NCBI GenBank assembly: GCA_949316495.1
Contig: OX439003.1
Location: forward strand, 49,425,725 to 49,489,724
DNA: 64,000 nucleotides
Direction of reading: 5' to 3'
DNA from: Amphiduros pacificus
Lineage: Eukaryota > Annelida > Polychaeta > Phyllodocida > Hesionidae
This document shows, piece after piece, positions 33,456 through 42,470 of the stretch. The stretch's first letter is position 1. Each line of letters opens with the position of its first letter. Position numbers and translations under genes: made by a program. Under the pieces are notes generated by a model, which saw nothing but the letters and a program-made list of their open reading frames with translations, searched no databases and was not told the origin of the DNA.

Positions 33456-34049
33456 GTATAAACTATAAAAACTATTTACAATATATATACAAACTATATG
33501 CATATCTCAATAAAAAAACAATACACATAATTGCATTTATACTATCATCACTATTTCTCAATTGCAATCAGCAGGCATTCACACTTTCACTTCATTGTCC
33601 ATTCAAATAAACAAGCACACATAAATATATTGAAGTTCCTTTCATCATTGTTATATAAACATGACTTTATTGGGGAAATGATAAGGTGGTGTTAATAATT
33701 GTGATAATTATATTTGCTTTTTTAATTTCTCAACATGCCTACTATTATTATGGTTTGTATCTGTTTTATTGGCCAATAAAATTATTTTCAGGTGGGGTGA
33801 TTTTAGCATGATTTTTTGACAATTGTGTCAGGCAACCCCTGGTGGCACTGCTGTGAAGGACAGTGGTAGTCTTGTTGAAGTGGAGATCCAATCTGTAACA
33901 TAAGAACAAAAAATAAACAAACAATATGCTGTAGTGGTAGGAGGCAAGGCCACTGGCCTGTGTTGTTGAAAGAGTTTGTGAGACTATTAACACCGGGTCT
34001 CCCCTACTCTTTTCGATAGATGTTAATAGTTTTTTTAACATGCTCTGGG

Positions 34050-34985
34050 ACAGGGTCAGATACACGGGTCCACGGCCTCCAAGGAGGGTTTAATGCCCCA
34101 TCCGAGCGGGCAGGCAGTTACCTATGCCTAGGGACAATTTTTCTAAATTGTCAAACGGGGTTGTGGCCCTTTGTAGTGTATGTTGGTTAGATTTGTCGTT
34201 TTAGTGTTGTTTTGGGTTGCTAGGAACAAAAAACGAAATTTTGATTAAAAAGTTGTGGTATTCGTTTCTTACCCTATGGTCTGTCCATAGTCAAAAACCT
34301 GATTTTGTTGTTTATGTGTTTTTTTAGTTTATTTCGATGGATATTGGATCTGGAGGACCTATGTAGTGTGTGTTGTTGGTTTGGTGAAATTATATTGTGT
34401 TTAAAGGGTTAAAAAATGTTTTTTTGTATAAGAGGATGGGCAGCGCCAGTTGTCAGGAAAAAAGTAAACTACGATTTCTGGATATGAATCTTAAATTAAA
34501 GGATTAGATAAGGTTTAATTGAATAGAATCACATGCAGATGCATTCCCAGTCGCTGGAAAAGTTGTTACGTTACATAAAGTGATCCCCCATTCCGAGCCC
34601 CTTTTATCCCCTTTTTTGGGCCTCTGTATTTTCTCATTTGAATAGGACGTCATGGGAGTATTTGCTCAATTAAACAATGGAAATATGACGTCATATGGCT
34701 CAAGTACGTACATCAAGTCTGAGCAAATACTTCGTGTGGTAAGCACAATTGAAATTGTGAGCATGATGAAAAAATCCCAATTACTTCACTTTTGAAAGCA
34801 AACTTTGGTAAGTATGGTTTCAAATCTTGGATCTGAGTAAATACTCAGAACGTGAGCATGAACTTCAAATCTGAGCAAAAACTTCAAGTCTGTCACTGCC
34901 CGAAAAATAAGATTTACAAAAATAAACATGTATTGTTTTTCCCTTGTAAAGACCAATGAAGATCTTTCAGCTAATAAACAATTTT
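34050..34985. other. Non-coding region
   Basis: No gene was recognised. TTTGTAGTGTATGTTGG near 34163 recurs as TATGTAGTGTGTGTTG near 34362. GTCTGAGCAAATACTTC-like phrases recur at 34716-34890. Confidence 0.4.
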
Positions 34986-34989
34986 GTAA

Positions 34990-35512
34990 ATACCATTAGG
35001 ACTTTTCAGAGTGAAAATATATTCACTGCAAGCTAAGATATTAGCAATTAGCCGTTTTTTACACCTTTATGTTCACTACATGCCAAGATATTAGCAATTC
35101 TTGGATGGGAAGTGAAAAGAATGGTAAAACATTAAAATCGCGCCTGCCGTTTTTTACACCTTTATGGTACTATTTACCATACAGATCTCTTATATATCTC
35201 TATATCCATGATCCTGAGGTTGTTTAGATACTGTTAGGACTTTTCAGAGTGAAAATATGTTCACTGCAAGCTAAGATATAAGCAAATCTTGGATTGTAAG
35301 TGACAAGAGAGGGTATAAAATGTAAAAAAATTGTGTAAATTGTGCCTGGCGTTTTTTACACCTTAAAGGTACTATTTAACATTCAGATCTCTTAGATATC
35401 TCTATTTCCATGATCCTGAGGTTGTTTAGATACTGTTAGGGCTTTTCAGAGTGAAAATATGTTCACTACAAGCCAAGATATCAGCCAATGTTGCTTTGTA
35501 AGTTACATTGGG
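34990..35512 (+). repeat. ~207-bp tandem repeat, about 2.5 copies
   Basis: The block TTAGGRCTTTTCAGAGTGAA recurs at about 35003, 35235 and 35443. It is followed each time by TTCACT(A/G)CAAGC(T/C)AAGATA and, where present, by GTTTTTTACACCTT and CATGATCCTGAGGTTG. Confidence 0.8.
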
Positions 35513-36226
35513 GAAGAGATCCATTTCTTGACAATTCTTGACAAATTCTGGTTGACATTTTAATTTTCTGAGTAATAAATTAGATACTGATAGGAATTCA
35601 GTTGGTGTTTAGTTTTACACTGCAGACAGCATGTGAGACATGTACACATTATCCTTGTCAATAGTGTTCCCTTTTTATCCCACTCTTGCAAATGTCCAGA
35701 TGTTTTGGGGTCAATCAGTCTGGGTCATCCGGTCATATAATTTATCTTCTTTCATCTGGGACAAGGGGCATTCATTCACCCCCTCATTACATCAATGGTG
35801 ACCTATAAATCTTGTTTAACTTCCTGGAAAGTTACGATTTGGCAGAAAACACTCACACAGCAGATGAGCGGACAGGACTAGGATACTTGTGTGCCTTACA
35901 AAACATTATTTTAACACATTTGTAACACATTGAATGTCCATTCCCATACAGGAGCAGTGACAGGCTGAAACCTCCACATGCCATTTACATATCATGGTTC
36001 ATTTAACAGTATGTTATTGTTTTGCAGGGCATTTTCCTCCAGAAAATACCACCTCCAAGGATATACTTATTACTGTAACAATATAATTTGATTTTACTGT
36101 GTTTCAGGACTGCAAATCTCCAGGGAAGGCCAATGAGCTTTTACAAGTTTATGCGCTGTTTTGACCAGGGAACTGATTATTCGTATCTCTCTCACTAGTG
36201 GAGCTATCTATTACTATTGCAGCTAT
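35513..36226. other. Non-coding region
   Basis: Nothing recognisable is seen. Confidence 0.4.
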
Positions 36227-37238
36227 CTCTGACCTTGGAGTAATAATGAATGGAGGCGCAACGGCTGTTATTTGAGCTATGGCGTCATAGCAACGCATTG
36301 TTTCATACAATGGATTCAAAATCCTTTGATCCTACCATAGTTGCCGACTTCAGAACAGTGAAAAATTGAAGATTCATATTTTAAAAAAATAAAATGGCCA
36401 AAGTTTTATTGAAGAATTATACCACATTTTGCTTTATTTTTTTTAAAGAAAAATTCAGAATAGTTCCTCTTATGAAGCTTATAATACCATGCACTCAAAA
36501 TCTGTTCATTTCTATTCTGATTTCTTCAATATTAGATATTATGAAAAAAAGAAAAATGCATGTTCTAAATCTTTTATTTTTTACACATTTTTATAAAAAA
36601 TTCATCATTCATATTTATATTGCTTTTTATAAACTTTTAAAACAAAATATTGTTAATGATATAGTATTCATAAAATTTTTGTTGCAATTTTTTATTGTTA
36701 TTTTTGTTGATTTTAAATGATGACATGATATGTATTAGGTCAATTTATTTATAACGGCGCATAAATTGGCAGGGCTATAAATTACATTTTCTGGTAGTAT
36801 TTTTTTCACTGAACAACTTGGTATATTTTTCTAAGCTGCCAATATATGTGCCAATAATTAAAAATAAACTTTAAAGACAACAATAACAAAAAAGTACATG
36901 ATTTCCCGATAATCTGAGAAGAAAATGGAAATTTTAATCATTTTCATAAATATGATATGAATTTGAAAATCTCGGCATAAAATCGTCAATACTTGGAGCA
37001 GAGAAATAAAATGTATATCCCCATAATCTGCATAAATAAACAAACATTTCATTCGCGATATGTGTAGCTCTAAATTGTAGTTTTCATAACTTAAAATAGT
37101 TCTGAAAAAAATTGCGTCAAAACTTTCATATGTTGCACCTATATGGCGTCATTATAACAATAGCCATGGCGGCATCTATGATATCCCCTTTGATCTTTCC
37201 CCGTCACCCCTCCATTCATAATTACTCCAATCTCTGAC
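36227..37238. mobile_element. Inverted-repeat-flanked AT-rich element, ~1.0 kb
   Basis: A CTCTGA..TTGGAGTAAT(A/T)ATGAATGGAGG block of about 30 bp at 36227-36256 is repeated in reverse complement at 37209-37238. The interior is very AT-rich and has no transposase. It is bounded on the right by a truncated tRNA-like head, consistent with insertion into that repeat. Target-site duplication was not resolved. Confidence 0.45.
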
Positions 37239-37254
37239 TTATGCAGCTTTCTCT

Positions 37255-37410
37255 CACTCACCTTCAGCATCAGAGAGAGGTGTCTTACCAGCTGAGCCAT
37301 GAATGTCACTATATTTTCTATATTGCAAACAAAAACAAACAAAAAGACTAAAACAACAAAAAATACAACATGTTTTGAAATGCACATCATTCAAATAAAG
37401 CCCCATTATT
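37255..37410 (-). repeat. Minus-strand copy of the tRNA-head/monomer family
   Basis: Read on the minus strand: a GAAATAATGGGGC..TTTGAATGATGTGCAT monomer, TTTGCAATATAGAAAATATA, then ATGGCTCAGCTGGTAAGACA (A-box like). The head stops before a B box, next to the inverted-repeat element. The same order is seen at 3148-3540. Confidence 0.4.
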
Positions 37411-38016
37411 TCATCTTTATTTTATATATAGCATAATTATTTTTATGTTTTTACATTTCTCTTAGAAAAACCAATATGAAGGTTTTAGTTTTGTTTTCAC
37501 TTTTGCGAAGTTGTATATATTTACACTTTGGAAGTAGGGATGGATCTTTGACCCAGTGCTGTGAGGAGTGTGGGTGTTGTCATGTGGAATGTCAGCAGTA
37601 AAAATGAAGAAAAAGCGTAAAAAGATGACACAGACGTAGATAATTAGATACATGATGACTGGGGAGGAATATGACACAGATACCTGACACAACAGTCAAT
37701 CATTAATGCCGTTTTGAGGTGCATATTATATACAGTTAGAAAACTATGAATTTCAAGTCCACTGGGTCGATGAATTTAGATGTAATATAATTTACAAAGT
37801 AACCATTGTCTGCTATGTGTTAACAAGTGGTGAACATAACCCACCACAACACACATATCATGAAACGTGGTTTGTAACATATATATTGACAACGAAACGC
37901 GCTGAAGAGAGCATGCCCTACTGCAAGGTTGAACCTCCAATAATTTGTAATTCTGTAATCATTTGTCTTTTAAAATATCCATCTGACGGAATTAGCTTTT
38001 GTAATAATCTTAACAC
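37411..38016. other. 3' flank of the type II repeat-protein gene
   Basis: No further coding sequence was recognised. No clear AATAAA was found directly after the stop on the minus strand. Confidence 0.4.
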
Positions 38017-40155
38017 TCAAAAGGCTGTCCGTTGATTTATTGATCGGAGTCCCCAGCGTGGGTTTCCTTGAAATGTCTTTTCCCCATTATTTTTTTGAGC
38101 TTGTCTTCGATAAAAGTTTACGACATCCTCAGCAGTTTTGTAGTTTCTCTTCTTGTTTTTGGCGACATCTGGTTGTTGAATGGAATCATTTTGCCCCTCA
38201 TCGTTGTTTGATATTGATTTGTCTTGTATTTCATTTTTCACTGGTCCAATAAGAGTTTCCTTTCTATCAATCATTGTATTTTGTATACCTTTATCCTTGA
38301 TATTTGAGTGGAATGGAGGTTCTTTATTTAAAACATATTCTCTAGTATTGCCACGGCCGTCTTCTATAACATCTCCATTTTTAGAACCGTGTTCTTTGTT
38401 TATTTCCTCAGAATTAAGAGGTTTCCAATTAGGCAATGGTCTTATCAACTTCCTTTGTTGTATGAGAGGTACATTATCAAGTTTGGTATGTTCACTCCCG
38501 AGGTCATGAGAATTTTCTGTTTTAATCTTGCCAATCTCTCCTGTTACTTCTGGTTTCGTCAATGATCTCTGGGCATCTTTCTCTTCTAATGTTTGTTGTT
38601 TTTTAAGAAATGAGTCATCATTTGAGTCGGGTGGTCCAACAAGATTTTCGATTAAAGCGTTGCTTCCCACATTAATTTTCTTTGAAATATCATCACCAAA
38701 GTTTGTCATTTTCCCTTTTTCAATGTTGATATTGTTAATGTTCTGTGCATTACTGATATGTGTCACAATTGGTTCATTTCTATCTTTGATAGGATCTCTA
38801 AGTTGATCAGGTTCTTTTGAGTTTTCTATCGATGTGTCAATATATTTTGACGGTAATTCTTCGTTGTATGGAATATCTTTGTCAAATTTTGTCATTTTCT
38901 CATTTTCACTGTTGATATTGTTCACAATTGGTTCATTTCTTTCTTTGATAGGGTCTTTAAGTTGATCAGGTTCTTTTGAGTTTTCTATCGATGTGTCAAT
39001 ATATTTTGACGGCAATTCTTCGTTGTATGGAATATCTTTGTCAAATTTTGTCATTTTCTCATTTTCACTTTTGATATTGTTAATGTTGTGTGCATTACTG
39101 ATATGTGTCACAATTGGTTCATTTTGATCTTTGATAGGATCTCTAAGTTGATCAGGTTCTTTTGAGTTTTCTATCGATGTGTCAATATATTTTGACGGCA
39201 ATTCTTCGTTGTATGGAATATCTTTGTCAAATTTTGTCACTTTCTCATTTTCACTGTTGATATTGTTCACAATTGGTTCATTTCTTTCTTTGATAGGGTC
39301 TTTAAGTTGATCAGGTTCTTTTGAGTTTTCTATCGATGTGTCAATATATTTTGACGGCAATTCTTTGTTGTATGGAATATCTTTGTCAAATTTTGTCATT
39401 TTCTCATTTTCACTGTTGATTTTGTTAATGTTGTGTGCCTTACTGATATGTGTCACAATTGGTTCATTTCTCTCTATGATATTATCTTTAAGGTGGTCAG
39501 GTTCTTTTAATTTTTCAATCGATGTGTCAATATATTGTGACGGCAATTCTTTGTTGTATGGATTATATGGTTCAATATAATCTTGTTGTTTTACAATAGG
39601 CTCTGCATTTCGATCAGAATCAAACTCTCGAACCAAGATATTGTCTTCGTTTTTTATTTCCTTTTTTGTGTCTAAGTTAGATGGCTCAGATTTCACGTTA
39701 TTTTTAAGCAATGTACCTAACAGGAAGCCCTCTTCTTTTTTTCCTAATATATTCTGTGCTTTCATATCATTCTGAGCTGAAATTATGTTTTCCTTTTCCT
39801 CAGATCTATGATTCGTGTAAACATTTTGTATATCTCCCTCTCTACCTTGGTGAACCCTTCCAATATCATTAAACACGTTTTGGAGTAATGACTTTTGCTC
39901 TCCAGGACCTTTGGAAAATACAGATTTAGCTTCTGATTTCCACAATATATTTTTCAATATATTGCCGGAATTTGAAATTATCAAAACTAAAATCAGACTT
40001 GCGATTACTGTAGCTGGAATGAGAAATGTTTTGAATGAGCAGCTCCTCTTGTGAGGCGAGACCGACCTGCTCATGGGGTGAGACCCCGGATGCCCTGATA
40101 TCCTCATGTACGTCATCCAAGGAGACGCCATGTAGCCAAAATGTCCATTGCGCAT
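38017..40155 (-). CDS. Type II membrane protein with five internal repeats (unknown function)
   Basis: A single-exon frame of 712 residues from the first ATG. A ~40-residue Ser/Arg/His-rich N-terminus precedes one hydrophobic segment at about residues 43-63 with basic residues before it, which suggests a type II anchor. The rest is hydrophilic and Asn/Lys/Glu/Asp-rich. Five repeats span about residues 195-500, each with P-Y-N-(K/E)-E-L-P-S-(K/Q)-Y-I-D-T-S-I-E, then EPDQL(K/R)D, then NEPIV. They alternate long (with THIS.A.NIN) and short (NNINSENEK) forms, which indicates amplification of a two-repeat unit. No enzymatic domain is visible. The C-terminus is basic. The layout resembles Golgi or secretory-pathway scaffold proteins, but that is only a guess. 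Expression is unproven, though the length of the non-simple frame argues for a real gene. Confidence 0.7.
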   Translation of the reverse strand: MRNGHFGYMASPWMTYMRISGHPGSHPMSRSVSPHKRSCSFKTFLIPATVIASLILVLIISNSGNILKNILWKSEAKSVFSKGPGEQKSLLQNVFNDIGRVHQGREGDIQNVYTNHRSEEKENIISAQNDMKAQNILGKKEEGFLLGTLLKNNVKSEPSNLDTKKEIKNEDNILVREFDSDRNAEPIVKQQDYIEPYNPYNKELPSQYIDTSIEKLKEPDHLKDNIIERNEPIVTHISKAHNINKINSENEKMTKFDKDIPYNKELPSKYIDTSIENSKEPDQLKDPIKERNEPIVNNINSENEKVTKFDKDIPYNEELPSKYIDTSIENSKEPDQLRDPIKDQNEPIVTHISNAHNINNIKSENEKMTKFDKDIPYNEELPSKYIDTSIENSKEPDQLKDPIKERNEPIVNNINSENEKMTKFDKDIPYNEELPSKYIDTSIENSKEPDQLRDPIKDRNEPIVTHISNAQNINNINIEKGKMTNFGDDISKKINVGSNALIENLVGPPDSNDDSFLKKQQTLEEKDAQRSLTKPEVTGEIGKIKTENSHDLGSEHTKLDNVPLIQQRKLIRPLPNWKPLNSEEINKEHGSKNGDVIEDGRGNTREYVLNKEPPFHSNIKDKGIQNTMIDRKETLIGPVKNEIQDKSISNNDEGQNDSIQQPDVAKNKKRNYKTAEDVVNFYRRQAQKNNGEKTFQGNPRWGLRSINQRTAF

Positions 40156-40695
40156 TGTCACACACGTGATTCGGAAAGAAGGCGTTAATCATTTAACAAT
40201 TAATCCTCCACTGACCTCCAAAAAGTCCTGATGAACATTCACCTCCGCTGCAATATGAAAAGTTCAATCAAATTCCGCTGATGATTCAGTAGATATTTGC
40301 TTATGTATCAGGTTTGTTTCACATGAAATATCAATTAATATATGTGAATCAACTTCCCAAGTAAGAGATATTTAAAGCCTGGTATTGCCACATGGACAAT
40401 ATAACCGCTATATTATTGATCCGAGTCGGCTGACATCTGTTTCACAGTTCAACCTAATAATGGAAATCAAAAAAGCCATGTCCATGTGCCAATTATTATT
40501 AACAATACGTCACAATCTTTCATAATAAATAAACATTGCCCATGTCATATGTTACAATGTCAAATATACTGTATGATCTCCGACAGTGTATATATTGTAT
40601 ATCTTTGTTCATATAAACATTGTAAACTATATTGGGATACATATGCAATATTTCACATCATATAAAATGCATATCCGACTTTTGATATTGTTTGT
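40156..40695. other. Upstream region of the type II repeat-protein gene
   Basis: AT-rich sequence, no clear core promoter. An upstream 5' UTR exon is possible. Confidence 0.35.
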
Positions 40696-40696
40696 C

Positions 40697-41265
40697 ATGC
40701 AGAATTACATCTCTGACACCCCATGCAATATCCTGTACAGAAACATCTCTGATACCTCATGCAATATCTTATACAGAAACATCTCTGACACCCCATGCAA
40801 TATCCTGTACAGAAACATCTCTGACACCCCATGCAATATCTTATACAGAAACATCTCTGACACTTCATGCAATATCCTATACAGAAACATCTCTGACACC
40901 CCATGCAATATCCTATACAGAAACATCTCTGACACCCCATGCAATATCTTATACAGAAACATCTCTGACACTTCATGCAATATCCTATACAGAAACATCT
41001 CTGACACCTCATGCAATATCTTATACAGAAACATTTCTGACACTTCATGCAATATCCTCTACAGAAGCATATCTGACACCTCATGCAATATCTTATACAG
41101 AAACATCTCTGACACCCCATGCAATATCCTCTACAGAAACATCGCTGACACCCCATGCAATATCTTATACAGAAACATTTCTGACACTTCATGCAATATC
41201 TTATACAGAAACATCTCCGACACTTCGTGCAATATCTTATACAGAAACATCTCTAACATCTCAGC
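40697..41265 (+). repeat. 36-bp minisatellite, ~16 copies
   Basis: The unit contains ACATCTCTGACACCCCATGC followed by AATATC(C/T)(T)ATACAGAA. Two variable positions (CCCC or CTTC/CTCC; TCCT or TCTT) are mixed along the array. Because 36 is a multiple of 3, it is open in several frames on both strands. It ends directly beside a SINE. Confidence 0.92.
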
Positions 41266-41271
41266 ATTAGC

Positions 41272-41599
41272 AGTTTTTGTTTGTTTATTTGTTTGTTTGG
41301 GGTTTTACATCACTTTCAGCATTGTTTCAGTCATTTCGTGATGAGGCTTACTTGTAGCAGATATAGCGCTGCCTCACTGAATTGTCATGTCGCAGGTCCT
41401 TGACATGACAACCCACCCGGTCACAGATTTACAAGGACAACGGGTTAACCCTTTAGGCAAGGGCCTCAGCTCATATGTGAAATTGTAATATGATTTAAAT
41501 CTTGACACAGCGGGGAATTGAACTCACAACCTTTGGATCACCACAGGAACTGGTGCTAATAAGCTGGCGCTCAAACCAACTGTGGCACGGCCCGTGGCC
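41272..41599 (-). mobile_element. tRNA-derived SINE, older copy
   Basis: Same family and orientation as 30139-30456, including the GGGGTTTTACATCACTTTC tail region, the central domain, the A/B-box region and the terminal CACGGCCCGTGG palindrome. It is more diverged, and its B-box and A-box complements are degraded, so it is older. Confidence 0.88.
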
Positions 41600-41867
41600 T
41601 AACCGAGATGATAATATGTAGAAAAAATTTACATATCAACAATGGCTTAATATCATCACAAATAAGAGTTGGCAGTGAAAAAAATCACAGGGTCCAACAG
41701 GGTAAGAGACTTGGGGATAATCATTGATGAAGAATTTACCTTGAAGAATTTACCTTGAAACCACATATAAAGAAAATGTGTATATATATGAGAGGTTAGG
41801 GTGTTTTAATAAATTTAAAAAGAAAATAAAAATAAAAATAAAAAAATAAAAATAATAAAATAAATAA

Positions 41868-41997
41868 AAATAAATAAAATAAATAAAATAAATAAAATAA
41901 ATAAAATAAATAAAATAAATAAAATAAATAAAATAAATAAAATAAATAAAATAAATAAAATAAATAAAATAAATAAAATAAATAAAATAAATAAAAT
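41868..41997 (+). repeat. 9-bp AAATAAAAT array, ~14 copies
   Basis: Near-perfect AAATAAAAT units follow a looser A/T-rich lead-in from 41820. Confidence 0.92.
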
Positions 41998-41999
41998 TT

Positions 42000-42430
42000 C
42001 CCGAGACTTCTGCCTTCGTCTTCGCCTTCATATTTGTGTTAATAGTTTCTGAATGGAATGTTTTGTGATCTGTATACATTATACAACTCTCTTGTACTCT
42101 TGTTTGATAACATAGTTTAAATCCCTTTATAATCGATATTAATTACATAGCAAATGAGAACCATTCTATTTATCAGCAGTTCGACCAAAAGTTGCTTTCA
42201 CACTCCATGCTACTAAGTTGCAATAAATAAATCATAAATATATATCTGTGCTATCAAAGGATTAACGAGCACCACTGTCTAAAGTGTGCCTTATTTATTA
42301 GTCAAAACATTGACCTTGAGTGGTCAGTTTGTGACTGCGTATTGACAGGCCCTGGTTAGGACCTCCCAGCCAAAGTTGTCTTCAAATAGGTCCCAGTTTC
42401 CAGTCGTGGATAGGGGGTGTATAAGCAGAA
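42000..42430 (+). other. Upstream region of the C-type-lectin receptor gene
   Basis: No convincing TATA element at a useful distance. TATAAG at about 42419 is too near the ATG. A 5' UTR exon upstream is possible. Confidence 0.35.
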
Positions 42431-42470
42431 ATGAAGATTTTGTGCGATTTAGCCCTTTGGGCTTGTCTTG
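42431..42470 (+). CDS. Receptor exon 1: signal peptide
   Basis: ATG then MKILCDLALWACL, ending in phase 1 at G|GTAAGT. With exon 2 it completes a signal peptide ending near VVSC. Confidence 0.8.

Larger units (their letters stand above)
31542..34049. repeat. Histone H3 duplication, unit B (second copy)
   Basis: Near-identical to unit A. The A/B junction reads ...CATGCTCTGGG|TATAAACATTC. The left edge of A (ATTTAGGG|TATAAAC) and the right edge of B (GCTCTGGG|ACAGGG) share only GGG, the likely breakpoint microhomology of the tandem duplication. Confidence 0.9.

Noticed and set aside
36394-36720. A 108-codon frame rich in Phe/Ile/Lys
   Set aside because: It lies in the very AT-rich core of an inverted-repeat element and has no recognisable domain.
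40156-40161. A two-codon N-terminal extension of the type II repeat protein
   Set aside because: It would begin at GTG; the first ATG is at 40153-40155.
40586-41341. A 251-codon frame of 12-residue repeats
   Set aside because: It is the 36-bp minisatellite read in one of several open frames and it runs into a SINE.
42419-42424. TATA box for the receptor gene
   Set aside because: TATAAG lies only about 10 bases before the ATG, so transcription would start inside the coding sequence.
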